From NCBI RefSeq assembly GCF_009727055.1, contig NC_052351.1:7860137-7924136 (forward strand): DNA of 64,000 nt. Direction: 5' to 3'. How positions within the stretch are numbered: the first letter of the stretch is position 1; every line of letters begins with the position of its first letter. The notes under the pieces were generated by a model. The model was not told where the DNA came from, did no database searches, and saw only the letters and a program-made list of their open reading frames with translations. Position numbers and translations under genes: made by a program. Origin of the DNA: Benincasa hispida. Lineage: Eukaryota > Streptophyta > Magnoliopsida > Cucurbitales > Cucurbitaceae. Shown in pieces: positions 32,791-43,983 of this stretch.

Positions 32791-35700
32791 TCGACATTGT
32801 AGATACCCGTTATTTTTTTCCCTTTAGTAAAAAAAAATATACTCTCTTCCATTTCACTATCTTTCTTCTCTCTCCTTTCTCACTTCTCTCCTCCAAACTT
32901 TCTTGCTCTTGATGGATCATCACCGTTTGCCATTGCCCATTCACTGTGGAGGTTCAACTTGTGTTGTTTCGAGCCCGTGTAGGTCCGTTATCACTTCGTG
33001 CAGCTTGTGCGTGTAGGTTGCCATTCAACTCGTGCAGATTCGTCAGATCCCCGACGTCGATCAGCTCATTGTTTGCATCCTATTTGCCGTCGTTCAGATA
33101 TCCGACGACGAGCATAGAGATATTTGCCTAATATTCCTCAAATCTCCGATATCGTGCAGGTTCGTTGCCGCCCGTCGAATCAGTAGATCTGGTTGTTGGT
33201 TTTTCTGATCCAGTCGTCTATTTGCCTGATCTACTCGTGGTTCTCAATCTGGTCGTCGACAAAATCTATTGCTTTTCTCATTTTCAAAACCTTCCCTTGC
33301 TTCTTTCATCATCATCACTCACTCCCACATGCATCGAAGAAATGCTTCAATCTTCAGATTTCGAGCTTGCTGCACCTCCATGAACAATCCCGAGATGATA
33401 TTTCCTTCTCTCTTCTTCCTGCTTTCATTCCTCCTAATTCTCTATTTCATTTTCCTCCCTCTTTTATGTTTCCCTTTTTTACTTAGGCCATTGCAAGGGA
33501 ACTCAGATGCTGTGTTGCTTTGTCTCTCAACAACAGTTGCAGTTCGACTTTTGTTTTTGTACTTAGATCTCATTACTTTCTTTTGTTTTTCTTTTTTCTT
33601 TCGTAGCTTCATTCCTCTTTTCTATTTTTCTTTGTGTTTATCTTTACTAATATGGATTTGGTTTTTCAACTTCTACTTTGTTTCTAATGAGCTTCCAATT
33701 CGCTTTGGGAGTGTGGATGCTTTATTTCTTTTAACTTTTTTCTTTCTTTCTTTCTTTCCAAATATCTGAAGATCTTTTCACTATTGCTTTGCAATCAACT
33801 ACAACGCTACCAAAATCCATAATTTGTTCTTTCAATTTTTGTGCTCTTGTTTTTGTTTCATCTGTTTTCTTAATTGTTTGTTTACTGATATGATCTCAAT
33901 CTCATCTACTTTCAATTTTGATTTCTATTTGTGATTTTTGTATCTACTTTGTGTTCCTCTTGATTTTAGTAAGATGATTTTCCTTCTAGCAAGATTATTC
34001 TCTTTATTGTTTGGGTTTCTTTGAATTGAGTTTTAAAATATTTTCAAGATTCTAATTCTGAAGAATGAAATGATGAGCTTTGTTGTTTTGATTGCCGTGA
34101 TGATGGCAATTTTTAGTATCAACTCTAGCTGATCATTCTTGCTACAATTGATATTGTTTTTCTAGGTCTTGTTTTAAAGCATCAATTCTCTTTATTGTTT
34201 GTTATATTGGTTCTTCTTTTGGTTTAAATATTCTTATAGTTCAAAATGTTAAGAATTAAATAAGGAACATTATTCTAGTTTTGATTGCTGCCATGATGGC
34301 AATTGTTGTATTAGCTCTATAATCATTCTTAGTACTATTTTGGGCATCATTTCATCTCTTTGCTTAAAATTTTATTTTTTTCTTTATGGTTTGGCACTCT
34401 AGATTAAATGTAATTAAGGATGTTTTATGGCTTATTCCTCAAAAGAGAAAAAGGGTTGTTTTGGTTTAATGTCTTCTATTGTCTTATCTTATTAACTTTG
34501 TATTTCTGATCAATCTTAGTGCGATTAATTTTGATTTTTGGGTCTTGTTTTTTTTAGCTTCATTTCTTTTCCTTTTCAATTTTATTTTGTTGTTTAATTC
34601 TTGTTAGTGTGGCCAGAGACCAAGTTTGGGAGTTGTTAGATCGTTGTAATTATGTGTTCCAATGAGCGCGAGGATACAGAATATGAGATTCCTTCCATAA
34701 TTGATGTATTATGAATTTCTTGTTCTTTTTGGATTAAATTGAAGTTGATTTTGTTAGGAATAGGATGAGGATTGAATGTTTGATTATTTTAATCTTGGAT
34801 TGATGTCGGCTATTGCTACTATTTCTAACTTTGAGTTTGTGATTTTTTTTATTGTGTTCAAGTGAAAGGTTGAAGAAGAAAGAAGAAACATATTGTAAGG
34901 TGGTGCGCTAGGGGTATTTAATAATCCACAACAACATATCATTAATTGATGGTTTTGGTCAAATACATCAAATGAATTGGAGTTTTCTTTCTCTCTTGGG
35001 TTTTTTTCTTTTTCTTTTTTTTTTTTTTTTTTTATGTTCAACTACTTCTTCTTGGACCGTTTGCTTTTTTGCTTGAATGTCACTTTGTTAGGAGTGTGTA
35101 CTTGTGATATGACATATTTCTAGATGTTTTGTTTGATAGTTGATTCTGTTGTTGGAAAATGGTACTCATCTTTAGTATCAGCTAGCTTTAAAGAGTATTG
35201 GACAGATGCAGTTAGCTAGAGAACAGTTTTTAAAGATGTTCTATACTTTTATTTTAGTTATTTTCTAAACATTACCTCAAGCTTCTATTTTTAATTATAT
35301 TATTTTATATTTATTTTTCTTATTAACTTATGTTTACGTATTAAATTGGCTAATGATTAAATTGGGTTTTAAGTTTCCATTATTGCAAATAAGTTAGTTG
35401 TGAAAATCAATCAAATATATACAAAATGCTATATAATTTTGAAGTTTGAACTCTAAAAAATCTCGTTGTTAAGGACATATTGGACTCTCCTAGCAGCAAT
35501 TTAAGTAAGTAAAATTGTAGTTATTGGGTCTTGTGCACTAGTTATGGGAGGCTAAGATCTTGAGATAACTTTCTATTTTTAAGTTCAAGCTAAGATATCT
35601 CTAAAATTATTATGTTGATATTAAGTGTTTGTTAATTCTTAAAGAAGAAGAGAACATTTTTTTATTATTATTTTCATTGTTCTTTTCTAGCACATGGTTT

Positions 35701-36540
35701 TGTTTTTTTGTTTTGTTTGTACACTCCCTTTTAGCTGCAATCGGTAGTTGCTTCTCCAACACATTATCTTTTCCAAGTTGTTCACGAAGGAATCACTTTC
35801 TTGGCCTACACCCAAGTCCAAATGCCGAGTTTAACGGGCATTAAGGTATATGTTAATTACTAACTATTAACTGTTGAAGCTAAAGTGTTTTAGTCTTTGG
35901 ACAAAACTGGGCGTTGAATTAGTTGGTGAAGATTAAGTGACTCATGTGCGATTCTTTCTTTTGATATGATCATTGACAATTACAAGATTCATTCTTTTGT
36001 TATTTGAGCATGGAGAGTTGTAGTTTTGAAGAAAACAAATTAGAGTCCATTCATATAGACTTCTTGCTTGTCATTTCGTTTCTACCAAAGCAACTAGTTG
36101 TCCTCACTTCCAAGGTTCCAACCAAGTAGTAGAATTCTAAACTACTCAACGTATTTTAAGGTATTTTTGGAGTACTTTAATTGGTATTTTTCTTAGAAGT
36201 GTTTATAGGAAATATTTTCATATAAAATCAATATTTGTAAGTCATTTTAAACTCATTCGCAATTACTCTAAATTTCACTTGTATTTTATATGCTTAAATT
36301 ACATGGGATTTTGATATTTATTTTACATTATCATCCTAATTTAATAAAAGATGGATAAACATGAATTAATGACACTTAAAAAGCTTCAATTTAATCAACA
36401 AGCCGGTCCAATTATCAAAGCAAGAACTAAAATACGTCTAACTGAAGAAATTGAGATATGAGTATATAAAACACAGACAGAAAAAGCAGGTGTGGAAACA
36501 GAATTATAGAAGCTGTTATTTTTCATATAATTTAAAGTTT
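32791..36540. other. T-rich stretch, no supported gene
   Basis: Long pyrimidine-rich + strand sequence gives hydrophobic Phe/Ser/Leu frames (longest 166 residues at 33269-33769) with no recognisable motif. The part at 32880-33280 is GC-richer (repeated TCCGACG/GTCGTC words) and may be the body of a CACTA-type element. TGATTGC(T/C)G(C/T)GATGATGGCAAT-type similarity between 34090 and 34290 suggests an internal duplication. Confidence 0.45.
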
Positions 36541-36557
36541 TTGGCTTTAACAAACTG

Positions 36558-36629
36558 GTCGTTGTAGTATAGTGGTGAGTATTCCCGCCTGTCACGCGGG
36601 TGACCCGGGTTCGATCCCCGGCAACGGCG
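36558..36629 (+). tRNA. tRNA-Asp (anticodon GTC)
   Basis: Seventy-two bases fold as a standard cloverleaf. The acceptor stem GTCGTTG pairs with CAACGGC (one T-G pair), with discriminator G. The anticodon stem CCCGC/GCGGG flanks a loop with GTC at 36591-36593. The T arm has GGTTCGATCC. There is no intron and CCA is not encoded, as usual in plants. A-box TAGTATAGTGG and B-box GGTTCGATCC are intact. A CAA triplet lies just upstream (36551-36553) and T4/T5 runs (36632-36642) give pol III termination. It decodes Asp GAC/GAU in the cytosol. Confidence 0.97.
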
Positions 36630-36642
36630 TCTTTTCGTTTTT

Positions 36643-37536
36643 ATTTCCAAATTTTGTAACTGCATTCTTTTGTTTTTATTTTGAAATTTTGTTTCACAGT
36701 TCACGCATTACATCACACTGAACTAGGTTTTATGGTGCAAATTTTGTATAATTATTATTTTATAATATTATATAAATTTATAAAATGTGATGTTACATAA
36801 TTTGATTCTGAGAAAAATAAATTAGTTTATGACACTAAATTATATATTTTTTATTCTTTTTTTAAAATGTAATTAGATATAATGAAAATATGTGTACTTT
36901 AAGAAGTTTCGGTCTTTTGAATCACAAAATTTAAACCAAAGGATATCTGTAAATTAATAATTGATAAATTCATTCAACTTTGAATTTGAATACAGAAGCA
37001 TGATTCATATTTCATACCAAACATGACATAAACATATTGGAAGATTCTTTTTAAAACACACACACACACACCATGACAAAATGATATTAATTGACAGTCA
37101 ATAATTTAGGACCAAAATATGATTGTGATTCCAATGTATTTTATATGATTCAACTTCTTTTTTTTTCTTTTTTTCTTTTTTTAAAAAAAAAGTTTGACAA
37201 TAAATAAGGTGGAAGATTTGAATATTCATTATTTTGATCGATGACATATACTTTAATCAATTAAATTATACTCAGGTTATTCAAATCTAATAATTTGATA
37301 AATCAACGTGAGGTAATTCAGTTATTCAAAACATTATATCATCTTAGATATTTGAATTCTCACTCCATGTATTTTTGAGTCTACAAAAATAAATAAATAA
37401 ATAATTTGCAATATCATGATATGAAGGATTTTTTTTAAAATATCGATTATTAGTTGACTTACATATATCCTATATATCCGTGACTTGAAGGATTAAAGGT
37501 TTGGATTTCACCTACGTTAGCTAACTAACAAAAGAA
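36643..37536. other. AT-rich intergenic DNA
   Basis: No gene seen. It contains a short (CA)n tract near 37056 and a T-rich tract near 37160. Confidence 0.6.
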
Positions 37537-37990
37537 TATATGGAGTATACTGCAATTTACATTAACAATTAAAAAAAAAAATCCAATAAAACTTTTTTTT
37601 AAAACATATTATTAGTAAACAAACATAACAATAAGTTGGTCATGCATAATTGGTTGGTGTCATCCTACACATGTGAGAATGGGTTATAATAAAGGGATTT
37701 TCAAGGCATATGTCTAATATGTTTGATCAATGCAAAGTCGTAGTTTGAATCAAAATGATATATCGAGTATACTACAATTTATATTAAAAATACAAGAAAA
37801 ACCATCTCCAATAAAACTTATTTTTTTGTTTGTTTAATAGACTATTAGTAAACTTGCACAACAATAACTTGGCCGTGCATAGTTGGTTGGCGTTGTCCTA
37901 CACACGTTAGAATGAGTTATAATAGAGGGATTTTCAAGACAGATGTTTGATCGATCAAAGGTCATGACAAATTTGAGGATTAAGGATTCA
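37537..37990. repeat. Tandem duplication, unit about 222 bases
   Basis: GAGTATACTGCAATTTA (37543) recurs as GAGTATACTACAATTTA (37765). Further shared blocks follow in order at the same offset: ATTAGTAAAC, CAACAATAA.TTGG, TGCATA.TTGGTTGG, TCCTACACA, and AGGGATTTTCAAG. The copies differ at scattered sites, so the duplication is not recent. Confidence 0.85.
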
Positions 37991-38799
37991 ACAATATTTG
38001 AGTTTGAGCAGAGTAAGAGTTTGATGTGTTTATCTTGAATAAGGTAGCTCATGTCTTGAGTGCCCCAGGCTGTAATCCCATTTGGATATTTGAAATTCTC
38101 CGATTAATTGTGTTGTATTTGTATCAATTATGCAAGCCATTGCCCTTTATTCCAACATATTGTTTTTTTAATAAAAACTTTAATAAATACCAACGAACCA
38201 AAGAACGAAGGTCGTCGTTAATTAAATCCAGGACCCACTCTAGAAAACAAAGATCTCCAATACTTGACAAAAACTTATGAATTGAAAGATAAAAAAAAAA
38301 TCAAAAGATTTTGAGAAACCAACACCACAACGATCTACATAGTAAGCTGCTCGATTACTAAGACAAGAACAAAAATAAAACGAGACAATTTTCTAAGCAT
38401 CTTATATTTAATAATATACAAATGGTAATTCAAAGGCTCTCTTGCAAATTTTAACCCAAAAAAGATATTTATAAACTGATTGATGTTAATAAAATAAAGT
38501 TGGAATAACTTCGCAAAATTTCAAAAATTTGAAAAAGATGATCAATTTCATATTATACACATGTAATGTAATTGATTGAATGCACATATATGTATATATA
38601 TATATATTATCTTAACGAAATTCAGAGCAAGAATTGATGGACAACTAAAGAAATGGTAACATATTTTAAAATTTGAAGATTAAGATTGTAATATTAAGTG
38701 ATTTTAAAATGCAATTTGACAAAATTGAAGAGTGAGGGTGAAGTTACAATCTTATGTTTCACAGTTGATTTCCTTTTTCATTATTGTAAAAAGAACAGA
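37991..38799. other. Intergenic DNA upstream of the CCCH gene
   Basis: No coding feature is seen. A short TA microsatellite lies at about 38590-38610. Part of this is presumably promoter for the downstream transcription unit. Confidence 0.45.
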
Positions 38800-38965
38800 A
38801 AGTACCCCCCGAGCCCATTTCTTCATTTACTTTTACTCGATTTCTAGCACTGAAAGTTGGAGGAAGAAGCAGAACTCAGAACCCGGAGACCGGAGGCCGG
38901 AGGCCGGAAGCCCTAGCTTCCGATTTTAGCGTTACCGTCTTCCCAGTAGCTTAAAGATTGAATAT
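38800..38965 (+). other. Putative 5' UTR exon of the CCCH zinc-finger gene
   Basis: A GC-richer block with a GGAGACCGGAGGCCGG-type purine repeat ends at a good donor (GAATAT|GTATGT at 38965/38966). The next supported boundary on this strand is the acceptor TTTTTTGTCTCAG just before 43956, where the first coding exon starts. This implies a 5-kb 5' UTR intron. It is inference: no transcript evidence is available, and the block could be a separate non-coding unit. Confidence 0.35.
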
Positions 38966-39824
38966 GTATGTTGCTTCCTCTCTCTCTTCTCATGTTTCTA
39001 TTTGACTTGTATTTGGTACGTGGGCTTTGAATCGTGTAAGGTAAAGATTCATATTTAGTTCAAAATTAGATCTTTAGCTATCAATTTGATTTCTAGGGTT
39101 TATATTTTTCGCTGCCCAATCTATGTTTTCTTCTCTGAGTATTCTGAAATTACAAGACAGTGGATTGAGTTCAATATAAATGTTTTTGGGTTAGTAGTTA
39201 AAAGTAAGGTAGGAGGTGAAGTGAGCAGGGGGGTTATGCGTGGAAATTCTCATCGAGCTTGACACAAGGGGGCGTGTTCAGGTTCCTCAAAAGATGTGGA
39301 ATTTTAGGCTCCTTCCTGCATTTTGTTACTGAAGGAGTTGCTTAGCTATATGTTTCATGACAGAATGTGGGCTTCAGAAATTCTATTTACTTTGAGAAGT
39401 TGGTAATATTTGGTTTTTCATCTCGGGCTTTAGTTTCTTTCCCAACAAAATGTTGGGTTGAGAAAATACTTCTCCTTCAAGGAGTTAAGTAACATTGGTT
39501 TTCTAGTTACCTTCATAATTTGTTCATATCTGCAATAGCACATGGTAATCATACGGCCTAGCAACCCTGAATTGACACAGACTTTTAACTTCTCCCGCCT
39601 TCAAGAATCTGCTCTCTTTCCTTGTTTCCTCTATTCCAAGATTGTCCACCCTTTTTTTCCCTGAAAAAATTATATAAATTTCTTAACTTTCTTTGAGGGG
39701 AAAAAAGAAAGAACACAAGGTCATACAAAAAATGAACCCACAAAAATAAGAATCAGGCAAACTACAAAACGGTCTCTAATCAAGTATAACAAGACCTATA
39801 TAGAACTATGTTTTGATTAATCCT

Positions 39825-41110
39825 TTCATGGCAGACAAGGATTTGCTTAATTTCAAGGATGAAAACTCAGTAAAGGCTCTAGAATCTGAAGGAAAATGGA
39901 AACTCTAAGGTGATTTTCATTTGTGTATTGGAAAGTGGTCTCGAGGAAAACACAGTCATTTGGATTTTATTGAATATTATGGTGGGAGGATTGTCGTTAA
40001 GAACTTTCTATCCTATTGAGATCGTAGCACGTTCGAGGCTATCCATCATTACTTTGGTGGTCTTGAGAATATTTCTTCTCAGACTCTTAATATGTTGGAT
40101 TGCAATAAGGCTCATACACTAACACAAGTCGAGATGAATTTTTGTGGTTTTCTGGCAACTAGATTAGAAATCAATGATAAAAAAGGGAGAATGCTTCGTA
40201 GATTTGGTGATGTTGCTGCCTTAGATCCTCCAAATATCATTAATGATGTTCTTTCCTAGAAAGACTTTTCCAATTTTTTTTGGATTTGCATCGTTTAGAC
40301 CAAGTCATGGAAGACAAAGGAGTTTTTAATGTGAATGATGACGTAATTAATCCTCCAGCTTTAGTTCAAGCGATAGAGGAGATGATATTTGCTTAACAAG
40401 GGATCTATGTTTGATATGGGTCTAATCTGCATGATCATCAAAAACCTGTTCTAAATCTTCAAGATCTTTGGAAATCTTTCGAGCCACTTGCCATTATTAA
40501 CGACCATTCTTCCCATGCGGGGCCTATTGCGATTCTTGAATCCCCTTTTGAGACATCCATTAAAGCTCTCAAGTCCTCGTGTCAAAGAGATTAAAAATTG
40601 TTACATTGCAGCTTATCCCTTATATATACTGAGAAAAGTGAACCTATCATTTCTCCTCATTCACTAACTGAAGACAATACTACGAACTCGATTTAATTGA
40701 AGTAAATTGTTCAGGTCTCATGATCCCCTCTGTACGACAAGTGGGTTGTTAGAACTTATCTACAATATCTCCGTCAAAGCCTTCAATTCCCAATCCTTGT
40801 AGCTATACAAATTTCTCTTCAAAAGATCTTGTTTTGATTCATGACATCATCCATTCAACAAAAGACCCTGCAACTCCTCTTTCTCCCTTTGGGTGTGATG
40901 GCTTTGATGCTGAATTTGAAGTTAGCCCAAACAATGTGGAATCTCTTATGCAGCCTATGAATACTCACTTTGATGATATGGTGATTAAAGTCTCCCTTTC
41001 TAATGCTTTTGAGTTTCTATTTCAGCACAATGATAAGGAGATTCTTCCTCCTTCCTCATCGATGCCTAGCAAATATGCATCTTTTATTCAAGCCCGTGGT
41101 TTTTGAGTTC
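39825..41110 (+). pseudogene. DUF4283/LINE-type ORF1 relic
   Basis: One frame carries a degenerate DUF4283-like domain: CIGKWSRGKHSHLDFIEYYGG, then a RIVVKNF segment, then STFEAIHHYFGGLENIS, then CGFLATRLEI. Stops interrupt it near 39906, 40015 and 40257. Further frames as far as 41106 (90 residues starting 40834) look like remains of the same protein's tail. Plant DUF4283 proteins are the gag-like ORF1 of LINE retrotransposons and their domesticated or decayed relatives. No reverse transcriptase is visible. It lies in the inferred intron of the CCCH gene. Confidence 0.55.
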
Positions 41111-42140
41111 TGTGAAATCCCTCCTTCGACATCATAAGAATCTGTTTTTCAAGGTTCCAAGGTGGTCTCTTCATTTTCTTTTGGAAGTTCGTGGAAGATC
41201 CCTCATTTATTCCTTGATTATTTTGTTATTTAGTTTGGGGATTCTGTTCTCAAAGAATTTTAGGTGCCTTGGTTTTTCTTTTTTCGGCCTTTTGTGGTCT
41301 TCAAGGGGATGATGTCTTTGGTTCAATCGCTTCATATTTTTTAGATTTTCATGCTTCTACTTTTGTGGAAATTTGGTCTTTCAGATTTGTTTGGTGAAGG
41401 TTTTTGGCCAACTATTACTTGTATTGGTTGAAGTGGTTCAAGTTGTCGGCTGTGGTTGCTTTTCAAGGTTTCTCTACCGTTGAGCTTTGATTTGATTGGA
41501 TATGTTATGTGTGCCTCTACTTGGGTTTTTAAGTGAGTTTGTGTGTATTTTAGGAGTGCAAGAGGAAAAAAAAAAATTGAAAGACGACTTAAATCAATTG
41601 AAATTGATGTCGGGTTTGTTTGGAACCAATCTGATTTAGAGTGTTCGGTTAGTATATATAAAAAGAAAACGCGAAGAAATTTGGTCGGATTTGGGTTTTG
41701 GCTAGATGGGATGAATATAATCGAGCCATATAAAACAAATATCAATAGTGTCTCAAAAAAACATTTGTGGTTAAAATGTCTAAGCAACCATGCTAATATC
41801 CTCAAGGGTAAGAGCAATGTTGTTGAGGCGAGTTCAGGGCGGTTGTCCATGGCGGGAGGTGAGGCGAGGCGAGATAAAGCCTCAATGCCTTGAAAGAATC
41901 CGAGGTGAGAGACTTCAACAAGGAGCTCGCGTGGGTGCTCCATTTCTCGCCTTTTTGTACCATAGCCATAAAGGCAGATGAACGCTATCAACATGGGCAA
42001 AAATGACCTTATTAACATGGAAAATTGAAGAGTTAGGAGAAGAAAGTAAATACAAAAATGAAGAAGAAAGAGTCCAGAAGTTTGAAGAAGAAAAAGAAGA
42101 AAAAGAAGAGAGGAATGAATAATAATAATAAAGATGAAGT
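41111..42140. other. Non-coding DNA with short repeats (intronic)
   Basis: A 267-residue minus-strand frame crosses this region but is rich in Phe/Leu/Ile and has no motif; it looks like a chance frame. GAGGCGAGGCGAGATAAAGCCTC-like GC-rich words around 41820-41900 and the AAGCCTAAGCCTAAGCC string at 42612 resemble fragments of one dispersed repeat split by the MITE at 42141. Confidence 0.4.
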
Positions 42141-42368
42141 GCATGTTTGAGAGTGATTTTTAAATTGTTAAAATAACTTTTTGTCAGGTTCAAAATCACT
42201 TTGAAACACACTTTTAATACGCAAAATAAATTTGATGTTGAATTCTACACTTTTTAATTCAATTTCCATATCAACAAAATTGATTTAAAATGATGAATAG
42301 TAGGTTTTAGAGTGATTTTGGAGAAGATAAGTGATTTTAACCATTTAAAATCACTCTCAGACATACCC
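42141..42368. mobile_element. 228-base MITE with terminal inverted repeats
   Basis: The left end CATGTTTGAGAGTGATTTTTA faces a right end whose reverse complement is TATGTCTGAGAGTGATTTTA. The similarity continues into AAAT(T/G)GTTAAAAT. No coding capacity. A hAT-like MITE is likely, but the target duplication is not clear. Confidence 0.7.
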
Positions 42369-43046
42369 GAAGAAGAAAGAAGAAGAGAACAAAGAAAGAA
42401 TATGAATTACGTAGTCAAGAAGAAGAAGGGTCGAACAAGTAGAAAAGGCAAAAAAGAAAAAATGTATAAATCATAAAAGTTGCACGTCGGATGTTGCATG
42501 CTATAATGACATATGGGAATCTTTCTCTTCCATTAAATTTAATGCCTAGCTTTATTTACTTCTGACGTTTAGTTGACATTGTTTGAAGCTTGTTTTGTTT
42601 AATTTTTAGTCATAAGCCTAAGCCTAAGCCTGTAGAACCTGTTTTTTACGATGGTGATGATGATGATGATAATAATAATAAATCTGTACTTTATTTTTAT
42701 AAACATCTCTACTTTTTCATACCTTTATTTAAATATCAAATAGTTTTTTCCCCTTGTTTTCATGTTTTTAAAATTAAATATTTATTATTTTTACATATAA
42801 GATAAGTTATATAGAATATTTGTTTATATCATTTTATCACATTCGCCTTGCTTCACTTAGGCGTCACTTTTCTGTTGCCTCTCACTTTAAGGTGCTTAGG
42901 AGACTTGCCCCCTTAGAGCGTGCCTTACACATTGAAAACACTAGGTAAGAGTTCAAGTCTTAATGAGCGTGCTAAAAATTTTTATGTGGTATCTTTTCAT
43001 TCGTACTCGTGGATGACGTGAGAGCTTAGCAGGCCCATCAACATTG
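42369..43046. other. Intronic non-coding DNA
   Basis: Includes a (GAT)n/(AAT)n microsatellite near 42651-42681 and a GCGTGCC/AGGTGCTTAGG-containing repeat fragment (42841-42960). No gene. Confidence 0.5.
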
Positions 43047-43451
43047 TGTTAGGAACCAAGGTAGTATGGGCTACCTTTGTCCCATATTGGTTAGAATGGG
43101 ATGACCAATGTGGTACTTAAGTGGCTTGACTCTTTCACCTCAATAGTTGACTTTTGGGGTGTGGTTCTCCAAGGTGCTTAAGTACCTAATAATGGTATCA
43201 GAGCTGGTTGTTGATGTTCCGGAGTGGAACTGGCAGGGATCAGGTGTGGCTGAGTGAAGTACTGACGGAGTAGCCACTGGTACGTCGGCTTCCGGGAATG
43301 GGGTATTGTTAGGAACCAAGATAGTATGGGATACCTTTGTCCCACATTGGTTAGAATGAGATGACCTATGTGGTACTTAAGTGGCTTGACTCTCTCACCT
43401 CAATAGCTGACTTTTGGGTTGTGGTTCTCCAAGGTGCTCAAGTACCTAACA
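43047..43451 (+). mobile_element. TRIM: 405-base miniature LTR retrotransposon
   Basis: Two 145-base direct repeats (43047-43191 and 43307-43451) start TGTTAGGAACCAAG and end GTACCTAACA (ATA in the first). One base after the first is TGGTATCAGAGC (43193-43204), complementary to initiator tRNA-Met. The 115-base interior ends in a G-rich tract (GGGAATGGGGTAT) before the second repeat. It codes for nothing. LTR, PBS, short centre, PPT, LTR is the defining structure of a TRIM. Flanks CATTG and CACTA do not match, so a target duplication is not seen. It sits in the inferred 5' UTR intron of the CCCH gene. Confidence 0.9.
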
Positions 43452-43983
43452 CACTATAACCCAAGCCTAACAACCTAATGCCTAATAATTTCGTTGGGTT
43501 CTTGTCCCAACAAATGCATGTGGATTTATATGTAAACGGAAATGGCCAGACTGACCCTACAAAGCCGTCGGTTTGGGCGGTTTGGCTCGAGTTTCCTATT
43601 TTCTTTATATTTCTAGTGGTTCAGTTTCGGTTTGAGCCCCCCAAACTGAGCTGATGTGAACCGTTTACACCCCTAGCGTATTTTACAAATTAAAGAAGCC
43701 TCAAATTGAGATGTATATGGTGTTAATAGAATGATTTTGCAAACAACTGAAGATGATGAAGCTATGACTTCTGGTTGAAATTTCAAAAACACCATTTCTA
43801 TCTAGCTAGTTTTGAATTCTGTTTGGTTAGTTTTCTCAAGTCTGTGGCCACTTGGCCTTCTTTCTACCAAATGCTGGTTCTTTTGTGCTGTAGATAAATA
43901 TAAAAATCTTCTTTTCTCCCATAGGTGACCTTTTTATTTTTATTTTTTGTCTCAGTGTGTACCTTGTAGATGTTTGTAATGAT

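Noticed and set aside
33269..33769. 166-residue + frame rich in Phe, Leu and Ser
   Set aside because: It lies in pyrimidine-rich DNA, overlaps other frames of the same kind, has no motif and no splice context; composition alone explains it.
36516..36704. 62-residue minus frame
   Set aside because: Antisense reading across the tRNA-Asp gene.
41341..42144. 267-residue minus frame, the longest after the gypsy one
   Set aside because: Hydrophobic low-complexity composition, no recognisable domain, and it crosses repeat fragments inside the inferred intron. Treated as a chance frame.
42612..42630. TAAGCC triplet repeat considered as interstitial telomere DNA
   Set aside because: The unit is TAAGCC, not the plant telomere CCCTAAA; it fits a dispersed repeat fragment better.
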